Below, piece by piece: positions 56,849-64,000 of a DNA stretch of 64,000 bases. Under the pieces are notes generated by a model. The model was not told the origin of the DNA. It ran no database searches and was given only the letters and a program-made list of their open reading frames with translations. This DNA comes from Trigonopsis variabilis. Lineage: Eukaryota > Ascomycota > Trigonopsidomycetes > Trigonopsidales > Trigonopsidaceae. The stretch lies in contig PPXM03000012.1 in assembly GCA_003707065.3 (NCBI GenBank), positions 248,001 through 312,000 on the forward strand, given 5' to 3'. The stretch's first letter is position 1. Each line of letters begins with the position of its first letter. Made by a program: the position numbers and the translations under genes.

Positions 56849-57301
56849 TTATACAGCAATCTCTTGACACAAATTAGAGTGCAAGGCAGGAGTAATCAGA
56901 TCCGCCTTACAGTCAGTATGCCCGCCCAGAGTGTCCTCGGGAGTCGCCTCGCCCGCCTTGGTCGCGCCGTTGCAAGTCCAGGACCAGATGTCGTTGCATG
57001 GAGAGCAGCCAGTAGAGACACCCCAGACTTTTTGCAGCATTCGAATGTGGTCGAGTTCATACCACACGTCTCTGTCGAGCTGGGGCTGATTGTTTTCGGC
57101 TGGTTCTTCCATTTGCGCCGAGTCGTAGTCTAGATCAGTAAAAATGCTCTCAAGGTTAAGCTCGTCCATGTCGAGTTTGAGAGGATCAAAGTTGCTCTCA
57201 GCGGCCTGCTTATCAATGGGCTCCTCAGTGAAAGCACCGAAACAAGACAAGTCGAAAGAAGAAACAGAAGAATTGGAAAGATGCTCAAAAAAGTAGACCA
57301 T
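56849..57301 (-). CDS. Orphan acidic small protein, function unknown
   Basis: An ATG-started frame of 150 residues. I do not recognise it. The first half is acidic and hydrophobic in alternation (DPLKLDMDELNLESIFTDLD), resembling a transcriptional activation segment; the second half has several Cys and Trp (VSTGCSPCNDIWSWTCNGAT) and looks less protein-like, so a small intron or a different 3' end is possible. Support for a real gene: a TATA box 30-37 bp upstream of the ATG, similar to the TATA-to-ATG spacing of the aminotransferase gene, and a pair of palindromic elements just beyond it. No domain, signal peptide or membrane helix is evident. Confidence 0.4.
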   Translation of the reverse strand: MVYFFEHLSNSSVSSFDLSCFGAFTEEPIDKQAAESNFDPLKLDMDELNLESIFTDLDYDSAQMEEPAENNQPQLDRDVWYELDHIRMLQKVWGVSTGCSPCNDIWSWTCNGATKAGEATPEDTLGGHTDCKADLITPALHSNLCQEIAV

Positions 57302-57330
57302 TTTGAATGTCGAGCTGCTGTGGTTCTGCC

Positions 57331-57338
57331 TTTTTATA
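57331..57338 (-). promoter_or_regulatory. TATA box of the orphan gene
   Basis: TATAAAAA on the minus strand, 30-37 bp before the ATG at 57301. The close spacing implies a very short leader or a start codon further in. Confidence 0.5.
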
Positions 57339-57357
57339 ATAGCTAGTCTCTATCATT

Positions 57358-57399
57358 AAGGCGTCGCCTGAACACCCAAGGATGCAGAGGCGACGCCTT
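57358..57399. promoter_or_regulatory. Paired GGCG(T/A)CGCC palindromes forming a 12-bp inverted repeat
   Basis: AAGGCGTCGCCT, an 18-bp spacer, then AGGCGACGCCTT, which is its exact reverse complement. Each arm is itself a palindrome apart from the central base. This looks like two sites for a dimeric regulator, placed about 20 bp upstream of the TATA box of the orphan gene. It could also fold as a hairpin. Confidence 0.6.
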
Positions 57400-58118
57400 A
57401 TCTAGTTAGGTAGTCGTATCATAGCGTCTTGAGATATAGGTTCTAGACGTTGGTCAGTTTCAAATAGAAAACGTAAAGACTTTTCCTTGGGTGTCCTCCA
57501 ACTAAGACGAAGATGTAAAGTTGTCCCTAGGGTAAAACACAGTATATTACGAGAAGTTCTAATCACCAAGATAACGAGAGTTGATCAAGTTGGAGCTGAT
57601 CTGTTACATATTACCAAAGTGGATATGGTCTCGGACAGGTCAAAAGGCACGTCTCTACCCGGAACATCTACTGCCCACTTACGCTTGCCTGACATACAGA
57701 TGCTATTGTTTGGGTGAAGTATTCATTGATTAATAGTTGGTTGAGGAAAAGAACAGCTTCCTAGTAGGCAGTCGCAAAGATAGTTGTGCTTGTCAACGAC
57801 GACGAGATAATTACACCGCGCACAATCTTAATATCCAGTCCAAATTCAAATAGCCATCTAAAAGGATACACGGTATGCCCACGCAAGAAGCTCGCTTATT
57901 GTGCCAGGCGAACTGTACCACCTGCTGTACCACGAGTGGAACTGGATCAATGCACAACAGTATGGTCCCAACCACGACTCTACTCTCGAGGCTCTGTACA
58001 AACATGCGGGACCTACTCGATGACTACAATGCCAGTTCCCAAGCCAGAACCTACCACACTCGCGCGTCCGATCAGCAATAGCATCTCACTAATTAGGACT
58101 CTCCTCGCCATAGGTTCC

Positions 58119-58157
58119 ACCCCTCGGTGTCACCCCTCGGCTCAACCCTCGGCTCCT
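58119..58157 (+). repeat. Three 13-bp CCCTCGG repeats in the aminotransferase promoter
   Basis: ACCCCTCGGTGTC, ACCCCTCGGCTCA and ACCCTCGGCTCCT lie head to tail about 150-185 bp before the start codon. Regular 13-bp spacing of CCCTCGG suggests repeated protein-binding sites, though a small duplication without function is possible. Confidence 0.55.
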
Positions 58158-58266
58158 GCGTCCTGCGATGTCCTCGGCGCCGCCCTTCCCCATTGAGCCC
58201 TCCAACCGCTACTATCTCCACATCCACGCCGCAGCACCAACATTGACAGCTGACGGCGATCGGTTC

Positions 58267-58273
58267 ATATAAG
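58267..58273 (+). promoter_or_regulatory. TATA-like box of the aminotransferase gene
   Basis: ATATAAG 32-38 bp upstream of the ATG at 58305. It supports that start and makes the out-of-frame ATG at 58277 likely to lie outside the mRNA. Confidence 0.4.
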
Positions 58274-58304
58274 TCCATGGCCGCCTGGGCAGCTGGCGAG
58301 CACA

Positions 58305-59615
58305 ATGACCGGCACCGACTACAGCCTCAGTCCCGCGACGCTAAAGCTCTGCCAGGAGCAAAAGAAGTTCATCGCCGGCGGGCTCACGCCCTTCCCGGTC
58401 GCCATCGCGCGCACCAAGGGCGCCAAGCTCTTCGACGTCGACGGCAAGGAGTACATCGACCTCTCGGGCTCGATGTCGGTCGTCAACCAGGGCCACGGCG
58501 AGGAGCGCATCGCCGCCGCCGTCTGCAAGGAGATCCAGACCCGCGCGCTCGCCTGCAACTCCGTCATCAACGACTGCTACCCGGCCATGGCCGAGAAGCT
58601 CTGCACCGCGTTTGGCTTCGACAAGATGATCACCATGACCTCGGGCTCGGAGGCCAACGACTCGGCCATCAAGATCGCCCGCCGCTGGGGCACCGACCAC
58701 AAGGCCATCCCCGAGGGCGACTCGTTCATCCTCACCACCGAGCACTGCTACCACGGGCTCACCATCTCGACCATGTCGCTTGCGCCCGAGCGCCGGGCCC
58801 GCGCCATGGGCTCGTGGATCCCGGGCGTCGGGCCCGTGTCGCCGTCGGGCGTCTACGTGCGCTTTGGCAACACCGACGACCTCGAGGAGGCCTTCAAGAA
58901 GGACGGCCCTAGCATTGCCGGCTTCATGATCGAGGGCGTCCAGGGCGCGGCCGGCGTCATCATCCCCCCGCCGGGCTACATCCGCAAGTGCCGCGAGCTC
59001 TGCACCAAGTACAACGTCCTCTTCATCTGCGACGAGATCCAGGCCGGCTACGGGCGCACCGGCAAGTTCTTCTCGTACATGATGGACGGCGACGACGTCA
59101 AGCCCGACCTGGTCTGCGTCGGCAAGGCCATCACCGGCGGCTTCTACCCCCTGTCGGCCGTGTTTGGCATGAACGAGACCATGAACGCGCTCAAGTACTA
59201 CGAGATCGGGTCGACGTACGCGGCCACGCCCCCCGCGTGCGCGGCCGCCATCACCGCCTACGACGTGCTGGTCGAGGACGACCTGATCAGCCAGGCCGAC
59301 GTCAAGGGCAAGTACTTTGGCGACGCGCTGCGCGCGCTGCACCTGCCCTACGTCCAGGAGATTGCGCAGATCGGGCTGTTCATCTCGGTGGTGTTTGAGG
59401 CCGACGCGCCCATCACCGCGCGCCGGGTGGCCGCCATCATGTGCTTCAAGGGCGTCGTACCCCACTGCTCGGCGGTGCGCATCCGCATCGGGCCCCCGCT
59501 GGTCATTTCCAAGGAGGAGATCGACTTTTCGGTCAAGGTCATTGCCGAGTCGGTCAAGGAGGCGATTGAGTACAAAGGGCACGTTCCCGGTGAGATCTTG
59601 GGCGAGTTGCTCTAG
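58305..59615 (+). CDS. Class III (PLP) aminotransferase, ornithine / omega-aminotransferase-like
   Basis: Single exon, 436 residues. Fold-type I features in order: GLTPFPVAIARTKGAKLFDV, EYIDLSGSMSVVNQGHGEER, MTSGSEANDSAIKIARRWGT, the aspartate motif LFICDEIQAGYGRTGKFF, and the PLP lysine K274 in LVCVGKAITGGFYPLSAVFG. GSTYAATPPACAAAITA matches the family's phosphate-binding stretch. It is closest in pattern to ornithine aminotransferases (Car2/OAT), but the glycine-rich GSTYAATP and several OAT substrate residues differ, so the substrate is uncertain. Nearly every third codon base is C or G, far beyond its neighbours; as a result the opposite strand is also open for 493 codons. No introns. High expression, GC-biased conversion or horizontal transfer could explain this. 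Confidence 0.85.
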   Translation: MTGTDYSLSPATLKLCQEQKKFIAGGLTPFPVAIARTKGAKLFDVDGKEYIDLSGSMSVVNQGHGEERIAAAVCKEIQTRALACNSVINDCYPAMAEKLCTAFGFDKMITMTSGSEANDSAIKIARRWGTDHKAIPEGDSFILTTEHCYHGLTISTMSLAPERRARAMGSWIPGVGPVSPSGVYVRFGNTDDLEEAFKKDGPSIAGFMIEGVQGAAGVIIPPPGYIRKCRELCTKYNVLFICDEIQAGYGRTGKFFSYMMDGDDVKPDLVCVGKAITGGFYPLSAVFGMNETMNALKYYEIGSTYAATPPACAAAITAYDVLVEDDLISQADVKGKYFGDALRALHLPYVQEIAQIGLFISVVFEADAPITARRVAAIMCFKGVVPHCSAVRIRIGPPLVISKEEIDFSVKVIAESVKEAIEYKGHVPGEILGELL

Positions 59616-60022
59616 GCGAGTGCTAATGTATACAATAAACGATATGGTCACAGTAGGACAGTGAAAGTATAGCGCAAGTCGGCCGTAGTACGTATCCACT
59701 CGGTGTCCCGGTAAGTTGTTTTGTGGAGCCACAAGTAAGCTGATCCATACTTGTAGCCACTGGCGCTCAATAACCGTATCCAGTCTACTATCCAGTCTAT
59801 TGATCCATGTAGGTGTAGCCACTGGCGCTCAGTAAACGTATCCAGTCTAGTATCCAGTCTAGTATCCAGTCTAGTATCCAGTCTATTGATCCACGTAGGT
59901 GTAGCCACTGGCGCACAACGCTGGTGGTCCTACATACCCTGGAACAGCGGCTAATAGCTGGGGTTAAGGCTGTCCTCTGTATCGCCAGACGTCCCTTGCC
60001 AGACCGCTACGATCACTCACGC
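59616..60022. other. Intergenic, minisatellite and NDUFAF7-like gene promoter
   Basis: Mostly the nested tandem repeat described separately. The part from 59924 is open in the frame of the next gene but without an ATG until 60023. Confidence 0.5.
59740..59913 (+). repeat. Nested minisatellite: 12-bp units inside 60-86 bp units
   Basis: Two and a half long units start at 59740, 59800 and 59886, each beginning TGATCCA(T/C) and containing GTAGCCACTGGCG. Inside, the dodecamer TATCCAGTCTAG/C/T occurs twice in the first unit (59777-59800) and four times in the second (59839-59886). The second unit is longer mainly because of the two extra dodecamers. No target-site duplication or transposase is associated. 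Confidence 0.9.
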
Positions 60023-61573
60023 ATGCGACTCCCACGGATCCCTTACATCTCACGGCGGGGATACGTGGATTTCCGGAGGATCCGCGCTCCTAAAGCCGCC
60101 GTCCCAGCCAAGCTCGCTGCGGAAACCGCCCCCGGCCCTAAGGCCGGTCTGCCTGAGCACGATTATTCTATCCGGCCAACGACCTACATCTACCGCAGCG
60201 ACCGCGGAGACAGCTCTGCGTTCAATCGCGTCCCGTTGACGCATGCGTCGCGACTGAAGAAGGAGGTCGAGCGGCCAAGGCAGGTCAAGATGTTATCGCG
60301 AGAGTTTATCGATGGTAGGCGACGCTACGAACGTGCTAAGCCTTAGATTCCCTCTACAACCCAAACTACGGCTACTTTTCCAAGCAGGCGCTCATTTTCT
60401 CGCCCGAGCAGAGCTTCCAGTACCAGGCAATGGGAGACGAGGAGGACTTCATCAACGAGTGGACAAAGATCTACCGAAAGCAGCGCCAGCGACTCGAGCA
60501 AGGCGACCACGAGAGCTTGGAGACCCAGCTGTGGCACACGCCCGTCGAACTGTTCAAGGTGAGACCAGCGCCGGGTTTGCTGACCACAGCCCCACTACGG
60601 AGAGAGCATTGGCCACTATGTATGCTCAAACTACAAGCTGAACCACTATCCGTACCACGACCTGCAGATATACGAGATGGGCGGAGGCAACGGCGTGCTG
60701 ATGATGAACATTCTCGACTATCTGCGCGAGCACCAGCCCGACGTCTACTCGCGCACCCGCTACCACATCATCGAGATCAGCTCCAACCTGGCCAGCAAGC
60801 AGAAGGACCGGCTGGCGGAAATGGGCGCAGCCAAGCATAAAGACCACGTGCAGATCATCAACAAAAGCATCTTTGACTGGAAAGACCTCACGCTCGAGCC
60901 GTGCTACTTCGTCACGCTCGAGGTCTTTGACAACTTCTCCCACGACGTTATCCGGTACGACATCAACACCGACGCCCCTTTCCAGGGCTACGTGCTCATC
61001 AACGAGTACGGGGACTTTTACGAGTACTTCACGCCGATCTCGGATCCGCTGGTGACCCGGTTCCTCAACATTCGTCAGCAGCTCATCGACCACAAGCTGT
61101 GGGACTACGGCCGCAACCATCCGCTCAAGGAGCTGCGCCTGTGGAAGAAGATCAAGGCGGCCCTGCCGTTTGCGCACCAGCTGACCAAGCCCGACTTCAT
61201 CCCCACGCGCTATCTCCAGTTCCTCCACGTGCTCAAAAACTACTTTCCAAACCACCACCTGGTGGCGGCCGACTTTACGACGCTGCCCGACCCCATCGCC
61301 GGCTACTGCGCGCCGGTCGTGCAGACCATGATCAAGGGCGTCATGGTCACGACGTCGACCTACATGGTCCAGCAGGGCTTCTTTGACATTCTCTTCCCGA
61401 CCGACTTTCCGCTCGCCGCGCTCCTCTACGAGCAGATCTGCGGCAAGTCCATCTCCATCTCCCACCACGCCGAGTTTCTCAAGATGTGGGCCGACGTCGA
61501 GGCGACGACGACCAAGAGTGGCGACAACCCGATGCTGAGCATGTATAAAAACGCAGGCTTCATGTACAACTAG
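60023..61573 (+). CDS. NDUFAF7/MidA-like mitochondrial protein arginine methyltransferase
   Basis: Three exons: 60023-60314, 60347-60558 and 60590-61573, with introns of 32 and 31 nt, giving 495 residues. A basic N-terminus (MRLPRIPYISRRGYVDFRRI) is a likely mitochondrial presequence. The spliced frame reads LSREFIDDSLYNPNYGYFSK, LWHTPVELFKPHYGESIGHY, and DLQIYEMGGGNGVLMMNILD, the SAM-binding glycine motif of the DUF185/MidA family, followed by YHIIEISSNLASKQKDRL. NDUFAF7 symmetrically dimethylates an arginine of NDUFS2 during complex I assembly; S. cerevisiae, which lacks complex I, has no such gene. Its presence therefore suggests this fungus has complex I. Fungal relatives with this longer layout may have another role, so function is by family. 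Confidence 0.88.
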
Positions 61574-61596
61574 AATTGTTTATGTAAAATACAAGA

Positions 61597-62532
61597 TCAT
61601 GAGAATTTCCACCGGTTGCCGCAGTTCTCGCACGTGCAGAACGTCGTCAGAGGCTCGTCGGCCGACCGGGTCTGCATCTGGTAGTACGACACCTTCTTTT
61701 GCTTGCACTTGCCGCACGTAAACCGGTCCGTCACCGCCCGCTCCTCCTTGGCGCCGCGGGCCTTGAACAGGTTCTGCGCGCTGAGCGCCTCGATCTCCTT
61801 CTTGAGCTCCGCCGACGCCATCTCCTGGGGACTCATCGTGTACAGCCGGGCGGGCGTGATGTGGCCGGCAACCATGTTCGCCCGCAGGTCGGGGTTGTTT
61901 TTGTCTTTTAAATTCAGCACCAGCGACCGCATCTTGGTCCGGTACCCTGGACTCGTGCCCTTCTCTCCCCCGTGCACGGCCTTCTCTATCCCTATAGCCA
62001 CCCGCAAGATCTCGTCAGGCGTGGCGTCGCTGTCGAGCGACAGCGCATTGTACGTAACCTCAATGCAGCTGTTTCGCACCTTGTCGTCGTAGATCGCCCA
62101 CTTGACGCCGTCAGCCTTGGCCGACCGCGGGCCGTGGCGAACCGCCTTGGGCGCCTCCTGCTGGGTCTTTTCCACCAGCGTCTCCGTCATCTTCTCGGGC
62201 TGAGTGACTGGAGGCGCCTGGGGACGATGATGGTGATTCGCAGTCGCGCCCGTCCGGTTCTTCTCTGCCGTCACCTTGTCCTTCCATAGCTTGATTGTCT
62301 CTTTAACCAGCTGCGACACCCGCGGATCCGGGTTACTCCTCAGCTTGTTTACGCTTATTCCCAGCTTGGTTTCCTGCCGTTAGCGTCGCGCGCTGGTCTC
62401 TCTTACCCGTAGCAACTTCTCCGACGGCTCGACCTCCTGCTTGAGTCGAGTCAGAATCGTCACCAAACTCTCAGTGTCGGAGGTCTTTTCAAGACCTCGC
62501 ATGAGCTCTCGGATCTCTGGTAAGGAAAGCAT
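61597..62532 (-). CDS. DST1: Transcription elongation factor TFIIS
   Basis: Two exons on the minus strand, 62532-62407 and 62373-61597, with a 33-nt intron, giving 300 residues. The N-terminal LW domain reads LLRETKLGISVNKLRSNPDP...LVKETIKLWKD across the splice. The central helical domain has VRNSCIEVTYNALSLDSDAT and RTKMRSLVLNLKDKNNPDLR. The C-terminal zinc ribbon has CGKCKQKKVSYYQMQTRSAD and the catalytic acidic pair DEPLTTFCTCENCGNRWKFS with four zinc cysteines. TFIIS rescues arrested RNA polymerase II by stimulating transcript cleavage. The stop lies only 23 bp from the stop of the convergent NDUFAF7-like gene, so their 3' ends must overlap. Size matches S. cerevisiae Dst1. Confidence 0.96.
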
Positions 62533-62930
62533 TGACCGCTGGTAAGGTCGGAACCGGGATTGACACGAGTAGCAGGGCTAATACCGGTAGCGGTAGCGCA
62601 GCTCTTCTGAGGGAAGAGGATGGCAAGACGACGACAAGAGCAGACGACGAGAAGGACGACAAACGACGAGACTTATGGTCTACACCAGACGTCAAGGGCA
62701 AAGCAGCTTGGTGATTTGCAAGACTTGTCTCACTCTCCTACGACGTGATCCAGGCATTTACTTTTATTACTGTATAACCATTGGTCTAGCATTCATCTCT
62801 TGGGTCATTATCATTTCTAGCATTTTTCGTGATTCTAAAGGAGTTCCATGACTCCAGACGTCAGTAGAAGAACGCGTGATCCCCGCGTATCCCCGCGTAC
62901 CCCTTGGGCGTTCTCGTGTCTATCAGACCG
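62533..62930. other. Intergenic, DST1 promoter and transcription-factor 3' side
   Basis: About 400 bp. Contains a short direct repeat of CCCCGCGTA(T/C)C near 62881-62899. No gene is recognised. Confidence 0.4.
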
Positions 62931-64000
62931 TTAAAAATCAACCCAGGGGTCCTTATTAGATACAGCCTCGCGGGCTGGATAGGAAAAGCCGGAATAAAGA
63001 GGGTTGTCGTTCAACATTTGTACAAAGAGGACATCGTCCGAGACCCAGTCTGGCCACGACGGGCCGCCGTTCATGGGAGAAGGGGCGACATTTTCATCGC
63101 GGACAGACGACGTCGTCGGCGACGGTTCCATCGACGGCACCGTCGACACCGGAAAGTTGGTGATGGCCTGCGGGACCATGAGCAGCTGCGACCGCACGGT
63201 GTCGAGAATCAGCAAGGCCTTCCACACGGCAAAGTAGTCGGGAGCCAGCTCGCTCAGAGTCGCGTAGGTGAGGTCAAAGTCGGCCAGAAAGATATCCATA
63301 AACGGCAGGTTGTATTTTCGGATATGCCACGCCATGAGGAGCGTCCCCCTCAGCAACGACGGCGTGACCGTCGAGCACATAAACCAGCGGTAGCATTTCA
63401 TCTGGGGCGACCCGATGATCCAGTTTGAAAACTGGCAGATCTTGTGCAGAAAGTCGAAATGCACCTCGATCTCGGCCCGCGAAGGCGCGTTGAGCTGCAC
63501 GGCGGCGACCATGATGTTGGTCTGCAGCCTCAACACAAGCAAGATGGCATTGGTCTCGTAGAAATGCACCGTCGGCCCGACCTCGTCTCTGATGCCCAGC
63601 TGTCCTTCGACGAGCGCCTCCATCGACGGGTACGACTGGAGAAACTCCTGACAGGCCTGCAGTCCGGCAGCAAGGTCTTCGGGAGCCGGGTCTGACTGCG
63701 GCATAAACAGCAGCATGAACCATTTGCGGCAAAACATGACTGCCTTGGACACGCGGCCGAGCCCATCCTGGATCCGCTGCTCCAGCGGAGAAAAGCCAGG
63801 ACGCACATTGTCCATGAACTTGGGATCGTCAGGCATCATCACGTCAAACGAGTCGTCACCAATGATCAGCGGCCGGCCGAGATTCAGAGCGTTGAGCAGA
63901 TCGAGCACCATCAGGAAGAACCACAGCCTCCGCCAGTTGATGTGGCGCATTCCCAGCACCTTTTCCGAGTTGATGGGGTCCCTGTGCACCCCCATTGATA
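62931..64000 (-). CDS. Fungal-specific transcription factor, C-terminal portion (runs off the window)
   Basis: An open frame of about 356 residues that enters from the right edge. It begins SMGVHRDPINSEKVLGMRHI, then WRRLWFFLMVLDLLNALNLG and RPLIIGDDSFDVMMPDDPKF, which is the core of the Fungal_trans domain found in Zn2Cys6 regulators ('lglHrDp...RRRlWw.l...D...s...GRP'). The remaining region is helical and the C-terminus is Ser/Pro rich, ending EAVSNKDPWVDF. The DNA-binding zinc cluster would be encoded beyond the window. Targets unknown. The call of the family is secure; details of the protein are not available here. Confidence 0.85.
   Translation of the reverse strand, partial: SMGVHRDPINSEKVLGMRHINWRRLWFFLMVLDLLNALNLGRPLIIGDDSFDVMMPDDPKFMDNVRPGFSPLEQRIQDGLGRVSKAVMFCRKWFMLLFMPQSDPAPEDLAAGLQACQEFLQSYPSMEALVEGQLGIRDEVGPTVHFYETNAILLVLRLQTNIMVAAVQLNAPSRAEIEVHFDFLHKICQFSNWIIGSPQMKCYRWFMCSTVTPSLLRGTLLMAWHIRKYNLPFMDIFLADFDLTYATLSELAPDYFAVWKALLILDTVRSQLLMVPQAITNFPVSTVPSMEPSPTTSSVRDENVAPSPMNGGPSWPDWVSDDVLFVQMLNDNPLYSGFSYPAREAVSNKDPWVDF

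Larger units (their letters stand above)
57400..58304. other. Intergenic, aminotransferase promoter
   Basis: About 900 bp. Frames at 57487-57717 and 57786-58196 lack ATG starts and motifs. The GC content jumps near 58100. Contains the CCCTCGG repeat and TATA box listed separately. Confidence 0.4.

Noticed and set aside
57487-58196. Two frames of 76 and 136 codons upstream of the aminotransferase
   Set aside because: Neither begins with ATG and neither shows a domain or a splice-supported extension.
58277-58912. Plus-strand frame starting at an ATG 28 bp before the aminotransferase start
   Set aside because: It is out of frame with the conserved protein, is Arg/His-rich shadow sequence, and the ATG lies within about 10 bp of the TATA-like box, so probably outside the mRNA.
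58341-59822. 493-codon open frame on the minus strand across the aminotransferase
   Set aside because: It is the mirror of GC-rich codons in a clearly conserved gene, with Val/Asp/Gly/Arg-rich low-complexity sequence and no motif. The RLDT repeats near its start come from the 12-bp minisatellite.
1-64000. tRNA genes, rRNA, telomere repeats, CRISPR or transposons
   Set aside because: I scanned intergenic stretches for B-box-like GTTCRANNC sequences, terminal repeats, reverse-transcriptase or transposase motifs and found none that hold up.

Overview
The window is nuclear DNA from an ascomycete fungus. It carries about 27 recognisable conserved fungal genes or gene ends plus a few unrecognised ones, on both strands, with no operons, bacterial genes, tRNA, rRNA or intact mobile element that I can see. 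CTG sits at conserved leucines (for example in the DEAD-box motif of the Dbp4 gene), so the standard code is used. Genes are cut by 39 introns that I could place; 32 of them are only 31-47 nt long, usually with GTAAG/GTGAG donors and a CTAAC or CTGAC branch site a few bases before the AG. Complex I assembly (NDUFAF7), trimethyllysine hydroxylase, a peroxisomal Lon, LYC1, BUD3, RAX2 and an HDEL-tailed BiP together fit an early-diverging, complex-I-bearing, intron-rich yeast (Lipomyces-like or another basal Saccharomycotina) or a dimorphic Taphrinomycotina; the sequence alone does not settle which.

Layout. 1-8.5 kb: end of an MFS permease, a WDR48-type deubiquitinase activator, then TilS and the mitochondrial SAM carrier diverging from a 100-bp promoter, and DCC1. 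8.8-17.7 kb: BUD3, SVF1 and KAR2 (BiP). 18-24.8 kb: an iron-type GATA repressor, a frame-broken LYC1, an unrecognised membrane-tailed protein, GID8 and LIA1. 24.9-31 kb: CCA1 and RRP46 diverging, then UBA1. 31.7-43.8 kb: a Zn2Cys6 regulator, DBP10, FAD1, peroxisomal Lon, an Spf31/DNAJC8-like J protein and DBP4. 43.9-56 kb: OCA1, trimethyllysine hydroxylase, a C-type cyclin, a Hof1/Cdc15-type F-BAR protein, RAX2 and glyoxalase II. 56.8-64 kb: a small orphan acidic ORF, a very GC-rich class III aminotransferase, an NDUFAF7-like methyltransferase, DST1 (TFIIS) and the C-terminal part of a fungal transcription factor.

Themes. Mitochondrial function recurs (TilS, SAM carrier, CCA1, FAD1, TMLH, NDUFAF7), as do ribosome biogenesis and RNA processing (DBP10, DBP4, RRP46, Spf31-like) and polarity or cytokinesis (BUD3, RAX2, F-BAR). 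These are dispersed housekeeping genes rather than a pathway cluster. Base composition changes along the window: a sampled 60-base line in UBA1 is 42% G+C, while one in the aminotransferase is 72%.

I found no clear undescribed system. The best leads are an 8-bp tandem duplication that breaks LYC1, two minisatellites (one inside an intron, one with nested periods), a pair of GGCG(T/A)CGCC palindromes in front of an orphan gene, and the consistently minute introns.
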